This document shows, piece by piece, positions 33,563 through 43,287 of a stretch of 64,000 nt of DNA (position 1 is the stretch's first letter; the number at the start of each line of letters is the position of its first letter). The notes below the pieces were generated by a model. It was not told the DNA's origin, ran no database searches, and worked only from the letters and a program-made list of their open reading frames with translations. Source of the DNA: Flavobacterium sediminilitoris. Its GTDB lineage: Bacteria; Bacteroidota; Bacteroidia; Flavobacteriales; Flavobacteriaceae. The translations under genes and the position numbers were made by a program. Location: contig NZ_CP090145.1 of the NCBI RefSeq assembly GCF_023008245.1, positions 744,001-808,000 of the forward strand, given 5' to 3'.

Positions 33563-34813
33563 ATGGCTTATTTATTTACGTCAGAATCTGTGAGTGAAGG
33601 ACATCCAGATAAAATAGCTGACCAGATTAGTGATGCATTAATTGACAACTTTTTAGCATTTGATTCAGAATCTAAAGTAGCTTGCGAAACTCTTGTAACT
33701 ACAGGACAAGTAATTTTAGCTGGTGAAGTAAAATCAAAAATTTACTTAGATGTTCAACAAATTGCGCGAGATGTAATTAAAAAAATTGGTTACACAAAAA
33801 GCGAATATATGTTTGAAGCTAATTCTTGTGGAATTTTATCAGCAATACACGAGCAATCGGCAGATATTAATCAAGGAGTTGACAGAGCTACAAAAGAAGA
33901 ACAAGGAGCAGGTGACCAAGGAATGATGTTTGGTTATGCAACTAATGAAACTGCTGAATACATGCCTTTAGCACTTAAGCTTTCACATGAAATTCTTCAA
34001 ACTCTAGCAGAATTAAGAAGAGAAAATAATGAAATTACTTATTTAAGACCAGATGCTAAATCTCAGGTTACATTAGAATATAACAACGAAAACAAACCTG
34101 TTCGTATTGATGCTATTGTGGTATCTACACAACATGATGAATTTGCTGATGAACCAACAATGCTTGCAAAAATTAAGAAAGATATTATTGAAATTTTAAT
34201 TCCAAGAGTCATTGCAAAAAATTCTCAGTATGCACATCTATTTAATGATGCTATTAAATATCACATTAATCCAACAGGAAAATTTGTAATAGGTGGACCT
34301 CATGGAGATAGTGGATTAACAGGTAGAAAAATTATTGTAGACACTTACGGAGGAAAAGGTGCTCATGGTGGTGGTGCTTTCTCTGGAAAAGATCCAAGTA
34401 AGGTTGACCGATCTGCTGCTTATGCAACAAGACATATTGCTAAAAACTTAGTAGCTGCTGGTGTTGCTGAAGAAATTTTAGTACAAGTTTCTTACGCAAT
34501 TGGTGTTGCTGAGCCGACAAATGTATATGTAAACACTTATGGCACAAGCAAATTATCGTTATCAGACGGTGAAATCGCTAAAAAAGTAGCTGAAATTTTC
34601 GATATGCGACCTTACTTCATTGAGCAACGTCTAAAATTAAGAAATCCTATTTATAGTGAAACAGCAGCTTATGGACACATGGGAAGAACTCCTCAAGTTG
34701 TTACTAAAACTTTTAAATCGCCAAATGGTGAAGAAAAAACAGTTGAAGTTGAATTATTTACCTGGGAAAAACTAGATTTTGTAGACAAAGTAAAAAGTGC
34801 TTTTAACATCTAA
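33563..34813 (+). CDS. metK: S-adenosylmethionine synthetase
   Basis: The 416-residue enzyme makes SAM from methionine and [19 protein letters not shown] near the N-terminus, [12 protein letters not shown] (about residue 117), [14 protein letters not shown] and [16 protein letters not shown] are the ATP-, metal- and phosphate-binding stretches. It is divergent from the cys operon and has its own SAM-II-like riboswitch, so its product would repress it. Confidence 0.97.
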   Translation: MAYLFTSESVSEGHPDKIADQISDALIDNFLAFDSESKVACETLVTTGQVILAGEVKSKIYLDVQQIARDVIKKIGYTKSEYMFEANSCGILSAIHEQSADINQGVDRATKEEQGAGDQGMMFGYATNETAEYMPLALKLSHEILQTLAELRRENNEITYLRPDAKSQVTLEYNNENKPVRIDAIVVSTQHDEFADEPTMLAKIKKDIIEILIPRVIAKNSQYAHLFNDAIKYHINPTGKFVIGGPHGDSGLTGRKIIVDTYGGKGAHGGGAFSGKDPSKVDRSAAYATRHIAKNLVAAGVAEEILVQVSYAIGVAEPTNVYVNTYGTSKLSLSDGEIAKKVAEIFDMRPYFIEQRLKLRNPIYSETAAYGHMGRTPQVVTKTFKSPNGEEKTVEVELFTWEKLDFVDKVKSAFNI

Positions 34814-34839
34814 TTCTTAGAGAAATATATAACACACAA

Positions 34840-34868
34840 AAGACCTGCAATTGCAGGTCTTTTTTTTA
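34840..34868. terminator. Bidirectional terminator between metK and the TonB-receptor-like gene
   Basis: AGACCTGCAATTGCAGGTCT (34841-34860) is a perfect 20-base palindrome with a T-run on the plus side and a shorter A-run on the other. It ends metK and may also serve the convergent barrel gene. Confidence 0.85.
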
Positions 34869-34885
34869 TCTATAAAAGTTAATGA

Positions 34886-37588
34886 TTATAAATTATACTT
34901 CATACTCAATATTATATATCTTGGCTGAACAATATAACTTGAGAAGCTATTTGTACCTCCTAATTGATTGAAACTATTACTATTTAGAGCTTTTGTATTT
35001 AATAAATTTGTTCCTGAAAGTTTCCATTCAACTTTACTATCTTTTTTTTGATAAGTTAAACTTGAAGACAAGAAATCATATTCTGTATCTATTGTTTTTG
35101 CTCTATTTCTATTATGATAAAAACTATATTCTGAAACAAAAGAAAAAGCATTCAAAAAATAATATTCTAATTCTACTGAGGGATTATCTGTGTAAAAAAC
35201 GCTACTTGAATTATCATTTATACCGTACGCGTATTGTAAACTTATATTTGGTATCTTTTTATAATTTGTAGAGAAGCGTACATTATAATTTTGAGAAAAT
35301 GATTCTGTTGTTTGAACTTTTTCTTCTGTTGAAGATAACACTCTAATATTATTAAATTTACTCCAGTTTAAATTAAATCCTGCTGAAGCTTTATAATATT
35401 TTGCAAAAGACCTTCCATAATTTGCAGATCCTGAAAATGTTTCATCTGCAAAATTAGAATCTATATTTACTGAAGATGTTACTTGATTTGCACTTGTAAG
35501 CAATGCTTTATTTTTAATTGCATCTACCTGTCTTGTATATGATATATTTGCAAATATATTTTCAAAATTAAACATATTGTATTTGAAATAACGAAGACTA
35601 TGCACTTGTGATAGTGAGTTTTCTAAAAAACGGTTTCCGCTAAATAAATTATTATAGTTAGAAAAAACTAACCCTTCTGCAAGCTTCACAATGTCTGTAA
35701 AATTATTTGACAATGAAAAATTATACGTTAAGTTTTCTGATTTTTTAATTTGATACTGCGCATAAAAATCGGGTAAAAATCGATTAAAACTTTGTTTATT
35801 TTGACCTCCTAATTGAATATCTTTTGTATTATAATTATGCACACTAAACCCTGGATTAAAAGTAAATTTTCCTGTTATAAATTTATAATGAAGTCCTAAA
35901 AAAACATCATTAAACGCATAACTTACATCATTATTACTTTCTTCCGAATTTAAATCGTTTACTGCTTGATTATCTAAAACTTGAAAAATATGCGAATCAA
36001 AATTCTGATATGAATATGTATTTCCAACTGTTACGTTTATATTGCTTTTTGGTGTAAGCATATAATAATAATCAAACTTAATGTCTGTTTTATTTGTTTT
36101 CACAAAACGCTTTTGAGAAACATCGTCACGTACTTGCATGGTATTGTATTCTGACCCTAAATTAAATGCCAAGTTTTGCAAATTTGCATTATAAAAAGGA
36201 TCTTCTTGTTGATACAAATGCTGAGTTTCAAATGCAAAAACATTCTTGTCATCAAGTGTATAGTAGTAATTTAAATTTTGATTTATACTGAATGGTTTTT
36301 GTTTTTTATTTGTATAAATATCTCCTAACTCGGTTGAAGTTACACTTTGATTCTCTTTTTGATTAGAAAACTTTACAATTGCATCATAATCAAAATGTGT
36401 TTTTGCAGAAGGAATATAACTAGAACTTAATTTAAAAATTCCTAAATCGCTTTTTTGTCTTGAAATATCTTCTTTTTCTTCCACACTATTTGCTGAAGCT
36501 CCTTCTGGCAAATCATTTACAGAATTTGTTTGTACATCTGTTTTATTTCCTAGAAAAATTCCAAAACCACTTAGAGTCCAAGATTTTGAAGGATTATAAC
36601 TAAAATTTGCTGCTCCAAATTTAGTATCAATATTTGCTGCTTGATTATTTCTTAATCCTAAAATTCCTAAATCATTTGAAGAAACATTAAAACTAGAACC
36701 TCCTTTTCTCATCATACTTCTAAATCCACCTGTAAATTTAAAATAATCGCGCATTGTAAGAGGAAGTTCTCCAATATTATTAATGTTACCAATAACATTT
36801 ATACTATATTTTGGACTATAATAAAACAATTTTGGGTTTACAATATATCTATCTTCTTTATGCCCAACTCCAATTCCTGCTGTGAAATCGCCAAACCAAA
36901 AATTCTTTTTGCCTTCTTTTAGCTTAATATTTATAGCAATATTTTCGTCATTATTTTCAAGTCCTTTTAAATTAGACACTTCATTGTAATTTCTCAATAC
37001 TTGAATTTTATCTAATGCATCTGCTGGAATATTCTTTGTAGCAATTTTTGTATCTCCATCAAAAAAATCCTTTCCTTCAACCATTACTTTCTGAACTGTT
37101 TTCCCTTCCACTTGAATTTCTCCATCTTTATTTACTTCTACTCCTGGCAATTTTTTCAAAACATCTTCTAATTTACGTTCTGTTCCATTTGTAAAAGAAT
37201 CAGAATTATAAATAATCGTATCGCCTGATATGGAAACTGGCATTTCATATACTACTTCCACATCATTTAACTGCACACCTTGAGCCATTGAAATATCATA
37301 AGTCATATTACTGGATGTTGTTGAGACATTTTTTTCAAAAGACTGGAAACCGATGTAGCTTGCTTTTATTTTATACGATGTATTCGTTTTTAAGTTTAAA
37401 ATAAATTTACCATTTTCATTAGTAATTGCATAAGCATCCATAGCTTTTGTATCGTTGTTAATAGCCATAACATTTGCCATTTCCAATCCAAGTCCTGTAC
37501 TATCTTTAACAATACCTTCAAAGCGGATATTTTGAGAAAAACCTATTGAAGTAATAAGTAAAAAGGCAATTATAAGATTATTATTCAT
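34886..37588 (-). CDS. TonB-receptor-like outer-membrane beta-barrel protein with carboxypeptidase-like domain
   Basis: The 900-residue protein has a signal peptide (MNNNLIIAFLLITSIGFSQ), a carboxypeptidase-regulatory-like Ig domain (about residues 22-100, FEGIVKDSTGLGLEMANVMA), a plug-like segment (DVLKKLPGVEVNKDGEIQVEGK) and a large strand-rich barrel. No TonB box can be pinpointed. It belongs to the outer membrane beta-barrel family found next to GLPGLI proteins. It is 101 bases downstream of one such gene and is probably part of the same regulon as the adjacent two-component system. Substrate unknown. Confidence 0.88.
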   Translation of the reverse strand: MNNNLIIAFLLITSIGFSQNIRFEGIVKDSTGLGLEMANVMAINNDTKAMDAYAITNENGKFILNLKTNTSYKIKASYIGFQSFEKNVSTTSSNMTYDISMAQGVQLNDVEVVYEMPVSISGDTIIYNSDSFTNGTERKLEDVLKKLPGVEVNKDGEIQVEGKTVQKVMVEGKDFFDGDTKIATKNIPADALDKIQVLRNYNEVSNLKGLENNDENIAINIKLKEGKKNFWFGDFTAGIGVGHKEDRYIVNPKLFYYSPKYSINVIGNINNIGELPLTMRDYFKFTGGFRSMMRKGGSSFNVSSNDLGILGLRNNQAANIDTKFGAANFSYNPSKSWTLSGFGIFLGNKTDVQTNSVNDLPEGASANSVEEKEDISRQKSDLGIFKLSSSYIPSAKTHFDYDAIVKFSNQKENQSVTSTELGDIYTNKKQKPFSINQNLNYYYTLDDKNVFAFETQHLYQQEDPFYNANLQNLAFNLGSEYNTMQVRDDVSQKRFVKTNKTDIKFDYYYMLTPKSNINVTVGNTYSYQNFDSHIFQVLDNQAVNDLNSEESNNDVSYAFNDVFLGLHYKFITGKFTFNPGFSVHNYNTKDIQLGGQNKQSFNRFLPDFYAQYQIKKSENLTYNFSLSNNFTDIVKLAEGLVFSNYNNLFSGNRFLENSLSQVHSLRYFKYNMFNFENIFANISYTRQVDAIKNKALLTSANQVTSSVNIDSNFADETFSGSANYGRSFAKYYKASAGFNLNWSKFNNIRVLSSTEEKVQTTESFSQNYNVRFSTNYKKIPNISLQYAYGINDNSSSVFYTDNPSVELEYYFLNAFSFVSEYSFYHNRNRAKTIDTEYDFLSSSLTYQKKDSKVEWKLSGTNLLNTKALNSNSFNQLGGTNSFSSYIVQPRYIILSMKYNL

Positions 37589-37689
37589 TTTTATAGTATT
37601 CGTTTATCATATAAGAAGAAGTCGAGAATTATATTATTTTGTTACATCATAAAACCTATTTTAGTTAGACAATTACAAACTAATAAGGT

Positions 37690-38526
37690 TTAATTCATTT
37701 TAATTTCGATAACTCCATCTTCATTCATCATACTTCTTATTTTTTTCTCTTGTATTTCATCAAATTCTTTTTGATTTACTTTCTTGCCATTTTTCGGGGC
37801 TTTTATTTCAATTTTATCACTTGGATTTAATACAATTTTTGAACATAAATATGTTGTATTTGATTCATGAAGTTCTAAAATTAATCCTGGTAATCCCCAA
37901 TATTTACCTGGACCATTTGAAACTGGAATTTCCATTGTGTACCAAGCTTCAATTATTTTTTCTTTAGGTTCACTTAAACTAAAAAAACTAGTTTTATCTC
38001 CTTCTTTCTTTTTCTTAAACTCTTCATATTCCTTTATTTCTTTTTCTGTTACAGGAAAAATAATTTGGGCTTTAAAGCATGTATAATTTCCTATTTTTTT
38101 CTGTTCATTTGTTATTTTCCAATCGAATTTTTCCAATGAATCAATTACTAAAAATTCTTTTCCAAAAATATCTTTATCTGTTATATAATACTTTTTTTTA
38201 AAATCTTTGTAAAACTTAGAACCATTACCACCAGAAAAACCCACATCAACTCTAATTCCTCCTGAAGAAGGATTGGTAACCGCTAATTTTTCTTCCTCTT
38301 GATAAATTGACTCTGTGCTTGTAAATTTTAGTTCATAAGTCTTTTCAAATGCTTTCTTCATTTTTTCCATCATTCTTTCTTTTACATCTGGTGTAATATT
38401 ATCCCCAGAAATATTAAAGTCTTTCATTTGAGTTTGAGAAGAGTAAAAAGCAATTCCTTGAAAGTTTTGTGCAAAACTATTAGTTACAATAATTAATAAT
38501 ACTATTCTAAAAAGTAAATTTTTCAT
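37690..38526 (-). CDS. GLPGLI family secreted protein
   Basis: The 278-residue protein carries the family-naming motif in KYWGLPGLILELHE, with ITAWY-like strand IIEAWYTMEIPVSNGPG before it. A signal peptide (MKNLLFRIVLLIIVTNSFAQ) supports my start; a longer reading adds 13 residues. The family is common in Bacteroidota and of unknown function, often beside outer-membrane barrels. It is divergent from the histidine kinase and shares an operator-like region with it. Confidence 0.88.
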   Translation of the reverse strand: MKNLLFRIVLLIIVTNSFAQNFQGIAFYSSQTQMKDFNISGDNITPDVKERMMEKMKKAFEKTYELKFTSTESIYQEEEKLAVTNPSSGGIRVDVGFSGGNGSKFYKDFKKKYYITDKDIFGKEFLVIDSLEKFDWKITNEQKKIGNYTCFKAQIIFPVTEKEIKEYEEFKKKKEGDKTSFFSLSEPKEKIIEAWYTMEIPVSNGPGKYWGLPGLILELHESNTTYLCSKIVLNPSDKIEIKAPKNGKKVNQKEFDEIQEKKIRSMMNEDGVIEIKMN

Positions 38527-38579
38527 TTTGATTAATTTAAAATTATGTAAGCAAATTAAGTTCATTGACTTTTAATAAT

Positions 38580-38609
38580 GCGTTAAACTTTGTTAACGTA
38601 TGTTAACGC
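38580..38609. promoter_or_regulatory. TTAACG repeat array between the GLPGLI and histidine kinase genes
   Basis: GCGTTAA (38580-38586), GTTAACG (38592-38598) and GTTAACG (38602-38608) form an outer inverted repeat plus two direct repeats spaced ten bases apart. Ten-base direct repeats are typical of OmpR-family response regulator sites, and an OmpR-type regulator is encoded next door, so this is a candidate autoregulatory operator serving both directions. Confidence 0.55.
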
Positions 38610-38633
38610 AAAATTTTATACTCATATAGTTGT

Positions 38634-38641
38634 TATTTTTG
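38634..38641 (+). promoter_or_regulatory. Minus-7 promoter element of the histidine kinase gene
   Basis: TATTTTTG fits TAnnTTTG and ends four bases before the ATG, so the transcript may be leaderless. The TTAACG array lies just upstream, where an activator would bind. Confidence 0.45.
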
Positions 38642-38645
38642 AAAA

Positions 38646-40124
38646 ATGAAACTGAATACAAAAAAAATATTTGCATTTATCTCTATAATAGTAATATCTA
38701 CTATTTGCTTACAATTCTATTGGAATTATAAAAATTTTACAGCTAATGAAGAAAGGCTAAAAAACGAGATACAAATTGCTTACGACAATTCATTAGAAAT
38801 ATATTTTGATGAAGCTTCGAAAGAAACCTTCATAAGTGTATTTAGTACAGATTCTACTGTTCAAATTGAAGACTTTATTGAAAAAATTAAGACTGATTCC
38901 TTCTTTGGAAAAAAATTAAAAGAACAAAAAAAATCTTTTACCCCTATAAAAGAAAGCACAACGGATATGTCTTTTAAATTTGAAGAGACAGAAAACAACA
39001 TTAAAAAACCAATCACGCCTAAAGACGTAAAGGTGAAAGACATAATTGTTTTAAAAGGTAAAAAAGCTATAGATTCCATTGGAGGAATAGAACAATTCCC
39101 TAACAAAATAACTATGTCTTTTGTGAATGACACTATAAAATATAAAACTTTAGATTCTATTTTCAAGACTGAATTACATAGAAAAAATATAGTTTTAAAT
39201 TATGAATTTAATCATTTAAAAAAAGACTCTTTATTTTACATCTATTTAAAAAAAGAAGAAAAACTTCCTTTTAAAATTAAACCAAATTCAACTTATCTCA
39301 AGCCAAATGAAACAATTAATCTTAATTATGAGTATTCCAATAAGATATTAATAAAGAGAATGAGTGGTGAATTAACATTATCTATTATATTTTCTATAGC
39401 TGTAATTGGATGTTTATTTTTTCTTCTTTATATTATTAAAAAACAGAAAAAAATTGACGAAATAAAAAATGATTTTATAAACAATATTACTCATGAATTT
39501 AAAACTCCCATTACAACTATAGCTGTAGCCTTAGAAGGCATGAGTAAATTTAATCCTGAAAATGATACTATTAAAAATGAAAAATATATTTCCATGTCAT
39601 TTAATCAACTAAACAAATTGGAAAACATGGTTGAAAAAATACTTGAAACAGCTACTTTAAATACCAATGAATTACAATTAAACTTAGAAGAAATAAATTT
39701 GATTCCTTTTGTAAAATCTATAATTAAAAAATATCAAAATATCACAGACAAGCAAATTGATTTTATTTTTAATACTGATAAAATTTTATTTAAAGCGGAT
39801 CTATTCTATCTAGAAAATGCTATTTCAAATTTAATTGATAATGCTATTAAATATGGTGGGAATTTTATTGAATTAAATTGTTATGTAATTGAAAAAAAAA
39901 TAATTATTGATATAAAAGACAATGGAAATTCAATTTTAAAGTCACAAGAAAAAAAAATTTTTGAGAAATTTTATAGAGTTCCTAAAGGTAACATTCATGA
40001 TGTAAAAGGATATGGTATTGGGTTGTACTACACTAAAAGTATTATACAAAAACATAATGGGACAATTGAATTAATCAGAAATAACAATACAATATTTAGA
40101 ATAACTTTACCAAATGAACACTAA
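38646..40124 (+). CDS. Sensor histidine kinase
   Basis: The 492-residue kinase has a membrane helix at about residues 7-27, a periplasmic sensor of about 210 residues with no recognised fold, and a second helix at about 242-264. The cytoplasmic part carries the phospho-acceptor His283 in NNITHEFKTPITT and an ATPase domain (NLIDNAIKYG, DNGNS, YGIGLYYTKSI). No HAMP domain is evident. It overlaps the response regulator gene by 11 bases, so the two form one system. Ligand unknown. Confidence 0.93.
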   Translation: MKLNTKKIFAFISIIVISTICLQFYWNYKNFTANEERLKNEIQIAYDNSLEIYFDEASKETFISVFSTDSTVQIEDFIEKIKTDSFFGKKLKEQKKSFTPIKESTTDMSFKFEETENNIKKPITPKDVKVKDIIVLKGKKAIDSIGGIEQFPNKITMSFVNDTIKYKTLDSIFKTELHRKNIVLNYEFNHLKKDSLFYIYLKKEEKLPFKIKPNSTYLKPNETINLNYEYSNKILIKRMSGELTLSIIFSIAVIGCLFFLLYIIKKQKKIDEIKNDFINNITHEFKTPITTIAVALEGMSKFNPENDTIKNEKYISMSFNQLNKLENMVEKILETATLNTNELQLNLEEINLIPFVKSIIKKYQNITDKQIDFIFNTDKILFKADLFYLENAISNLIDNAIKYGGNFIELNCYVIEKKIIIDIKDNGNSILKSQEKKIFEKFYRVPKGNIHDVKGYGIGLYYTKSIIQKHNGTIELIRNNNTIFRITLPNEH

Positions 40125-40794
40125 AATTAAAATACTTTTAGCAGAAGATGAAGTTTCATTGGGCATAATTATCAAGGAAAGTTTAGAAAGCAGAAACTTT
40201 ATTGTTACTTTATGTGAAAATGGTGAAATAGCACTAGAAAAATTTCAAAAATCAAATTTTGACGCATTGGTTTTAGATATTATGATGCCTAAAAAAGATG
40301 GATTTAATGTCGCAGAAGAAATTAGACAGATTAACAGAACAATCCCAATACTATTTTTAACGGCTAAATCTCAAACAGAAGACGTTGTAAAAGGGTTTAA
40401 AATTGGTTGTAATGATTACATTAAAAAACCTTTTAGTATAGAAGAATTAATTGTTAGAATAATTTCTCTAACGAGTAGACAGCAACAAGTTTCAAAGAAA
40501 ACAAATTATACTCTTGGAGAATATCAATTCAACATAGAGAATCAACTTTTGACACATAAATCGGCAACATTTAAATTAACAAACAGAGAATCGTTACTTC
40601 TTGAATTATTAATCCAGCATAAAGGTGAGATTATTAATCGTGAGATTATTCTAAATACTGTTTGGGAGAATGACGACTTTTTTAGTGGAAGAAGTATGGA
40701 TGTTTTTATCACTAAACTGAGAAAAAAATTAAACCTCGACCCAACCGTTGAAATTATCAATAGTCGTGGTCGAGGTTATAAATTGATTGGATAA
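40114..40794 (+). CDS. OmpR-family response regulator
   Basis: The 226-residue regulator has a receiver domain with the phospho-acceptor Asp55 in LVLDIMMPKKDG and the conserved Lys in YIKKPFS, and a winged-helix DNA-binding domain (REIILNTVWENDDFFSGRSMDVFITKLRKKL, RGRGYKLIG). It is the partner of the overlapping kinase. The adjacent envelope genes and the TTAACG array are the likely targets, by position. Confidence 0.94.
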   Translation: MNTKIKILLAEDEVSLGIIIKESLESRNFIVTLCENGEIALEKFQKSNFDALVLDIMMPKKDGFNVAEEIRQINRTIPILFLTAKSQTEDVVKGFKIGCNDYIKKPFSIEELIVRIISLTSRQQQVSKKTNYTLGEYQFNIENQLLTHKSATFKLTNRESLLLELLIQHKGEIINREIILNTVWENDDFFSGRSMDVFITKLRKKLNLDPTVEIINSRGRGYKLIG

Positions 40795-40798
40795 TATT

Positions 40799-41683
40799 TT
40801 AATGAAATCCTCCTCTACTTCCTCTACCTTGACCACCATACATTTCTTTCATCTCTTCTATTTTTTTCTTTACAATTTCGTCATATTCTTGTTGACTTAC
40901 TTCTTTTCCTTTTGAAGATGCTTTTATTTCAACTTTATCTTTTGAATTTAAAATTATTTTAGAACACAACAAAACAGTTGTTCCATCATTAACTTCTAAA
41001 ATCAATCCTGGCAAACCCCAATATTTATCTGGGCCTTGATTAATTGGAATTTCTGGACAATACCATGCTGTAATTGTTTTTTCTTTTATTTGCTCTATAT
41101 CATCGCTCATAAAATTTGTTTTTTTGCTAGACGCTATAGAATCTTTTTTCTTCTTTTCTTCTTCTTTATTCCCGCTCATTCTAAAATTTCTGAAATCTGT
41201 AGCATCTGTTTTAACAACCGCAGTAGCTTTAAAACAAGTGTAATTACCTATCATTTTTGTTTCTCCAGACATTTGCCATTTGTATGTTGTTAAAGTATCT
41301 TTTATTAAAAATTCTTTACTAAAGAATTCTTTATCTACAACATATGTTTTTTCTTTTACATTTTTATATTGCGTTCCACCACCTCCCATCATTGAAGACA
41401 TGATTCTTCCACCACCTTGTTGTCCAGGAGCATCTAATTTTTCTTCTTCTTTATAAATTGAAGCAGTTTTGTCAAAATTTAGTATAAATGTTTTTTCAAA
41501 CATTCTTTTCATTCTTTCTTCAATGTTTTTCTGCATTTCAGGAGTAATTTCTCTATTCCCTCCAAAATTTTTCATCATTTCTGCTGTACTTGTTTTTGAC
41601 TCATAAACAGCAACTCCTTGAAAATTTTGAGCATTACTAAACATTGAAACAAGCAATAACGAAGTAATAATTATTTTTTTCAT
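40799..41683 (-). CDS. GLPGLI family secreted protein (second copy)
   Basis: The 294-residue protein has a signal peptide (MKKIIITSLLLVSMFSNAQ), the motif KYWGLPGLILEVND, and a Gly/Arg-rich tail (GGQGRGSRGGFH). It is a clear paralogue of the GLPGLI protein on the other side of the two-component genes and shares its middle region (NYTCFKA, ITAWYCPEIPINQGPD). It is convergent with the response regulator, with a four-base gap. Confidence 0.88.
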   Translation of the reverse strand: MKKIIITSLLLVSMFSNAQNFQGVAVYESKTSTAEMMKNFGGNREITPEMQKNIEERMKRMFEKTFILNFDKTASIYKEEEKLDAPGQQGGGRIMSSMMGGGGTQYKNVKEKTYVVDKEFFSKEFLIKDTLTTYKWQMSGETKMIGNYTCFKATAVVKTDATDFRNFRMSGNKEEEKKKKDSIASSKKTNFMSDDIEQIKEKTITAWYCPEIPINQGPDKYWGLPGLILEVNDGTTVLLCSKIILNSKDKVEIKASSKGKEVSQQEYDEIVKKKIEEMKEMYGGQGRGSRGGFH

Positions 41684-41817
41684 TCTAACTAAATTAAATT
41701 TATCATAAATATAGACTAACCTATTTTACATTTGTTACAATCCTCTTTATTAATTATAAAGTAAATATATTATCTTTAGACATCATTTTTATATTAAAGT
41801 TTAATTTAAACACTGAA

Positions 41818-42603
41818 ATGAAACTTATTTTTTCCTTATTTTTTCTCTCATCTTGGTCTATCTTTTTCTCCCAAGAAAGAATTCAAACAACAATAATCGA
41901 CTCAATAAGCATCACTGCTAAAATAATATACGAGTTTGATAACAATGTTACATACTATACTAAAGAAAATGTATTCTACAAAAAATCTGAAAAGAAAGAG
42001 TATGAATATAATAATTTTTCATTGGGAACTATTTCAAAAGTAGACCTATACAATCCTTTACAATTAATCTTATTTTATCAAGATTTTAATACTGTGGTTT
42101 TATTAGATAATCAATTAACAGAAATATATAGAATAAACGGAAATAATTTAGATACTCCTATTAGCTTTGGAGCAACAGGTCAAGCAAGTCAAAATCAAAT
42201 TTGGTTTTATGATTTCTTTACACAAAAAATAGGATTATACAATTTCAATATTAATACTATAAAATATATTTCAACACCACTTTCTAAAGCTATTAAATAT
42301 TATCAATCAGATTACAATAATTTTTATTGGATAGATGAAGAAAATAATTTTTATCAAATTTCTTTATTTGGGAAAATCACTTCTTTTGGAACAATTCCGC
42401 TATATGATAAAATACAAATAACAAACGATAAAAACATTTTGTATAAAAAATCTCATGAATTATTTTTTCTAAACCTTAAAGAAAATAAATCTTATAAAAT
42501 TGACATTTCTAAAAATTCATTTGATAATTTTTATTATAAAAATGGAATTTTATCTATTTTTACAACAGATAAAGTTATTAACTATAAAATACAATTACCG
42601 TAA
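41818..42603 (+). CDS. Secreted protein of unknown function upstream of deoxynucleoside kinase
   Basis: The 261-residue product has a signal peptide (MKLIFSLFFLSSWSIFFSQ). The rest is a series of short beta strands with aromatic ends (IWFYDFFTQKIGLYNF, NNFYWIDEENNFYQIS), suggesting a beta-propeller-like fold. I do not recognise a family with a known role. Its stop overlaps the kinase ATG by one base (TAATG), so the genes are coupled though the products would act in different compartments. Confidence 0.75.
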   Translation: MKLIFSLFFLSSWSIFFSQERIQTTIIDSISITAKIIYEFDNNVTYYTKENVFYKKSEKKEYEYNNFSLGTISKVDLYNPLQLILFYQDFNTVVLLDNQLTEIYRINGNNLDTPISFGATGQASQNQIWFYDFFTQKIGLYNFNINTIKYISTPLSKAIKYYQSDYNNFYWIDEENNFYQISLFGKITSFGTIPLYDKIQITNDKNILYKKSHELFFLNLKENKSYKIDISKNSFDNFYYKNGILSIFTTDKVINYKIQLP

Positions 42604-43217
42604 TGCATATAGCTGTTGCTGGAAATATTGGAGCTGGAAAAACTACACTAACAAAATTATTGGCTAAACATTTTAAATGGGAAGCTCATTATGAAGATGT
42701 TGTAGATAATCCTTATCTAGATGATTTTTATCATCAAATGGAACGTTGGAGTTTTAATTTACAAATCTATTTCCTAAATAGTCGTTTTAGACAAGTATTA
42801 CAAATTAGAGAAAGCGGAAAAACAACAATACAAGACAGAACAATTTATGAAGATTCGCATATTTTTGCCCCTAATCTTCATACTATGGGATTAATGACAA
42901 ATAGAGATTATAAAAACTATAAGTCTTTATTTGATTTAATGGAAGGATTGGTTGGTTCACCTGATTTATTGATTTATTTAAGAAGTTCTATCCCTAATTT
43001 AGTTAATCAAATTCATAAAAGAGGTAGAGATTATGAAAACACTATTTCTATTGATTATCTAAGCCGACTTAACGAACGATATGAAGCTTGGATAGAGACT
43101 TATGACAAAGGAAAACTAGTTATAATTGATGTAGATAATATTAATTTTGTAGATAATCCAGAAGATTTAGGAAATATAATTAATCGAATTGACGCTGAGA
43201 TTAATGGATTATTTTAA
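42603..43217 (+). CDS. Deoxynucleoside kinase
   Basis: The 204-residue cytoplasmic kinase phosphorylates deoxynucleosides for salvage. The P-loop is GNIGAGKTT (residues 7-15), the DRTIYED motif (about residue 79-85) holds the catalytic region, and the lid contains RGRDYENTIS. It resembles the dGK/dAK/dCK family; the preferred base cannot be told. Confidence 0.9.
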   Translation: MHIAVAGNIGAGKTTLTKLLAKHFKWEAHYEDVVDNPYLDDFYHQMERWSFNLQIYFLNSRFRQVLQIRESGKTTIQDRTIYEDSHIFAPNLHTMGLMTNRDYKNYKSLFDLMEGLVGSPDLLIYLRSSIPNLVNQIHKRGRDYENTISIDYLSRLNERYEAWIETYDKGKLVIIDVDNINFVDNPEDLGNIINRIDAEINGLF

Positions 43218-43287
43218 CATATTGAACAAAAAATTAAATATAACTTATAGCATTATTTTATTATTTTAGCAAAAAGATAAGAAAAAT

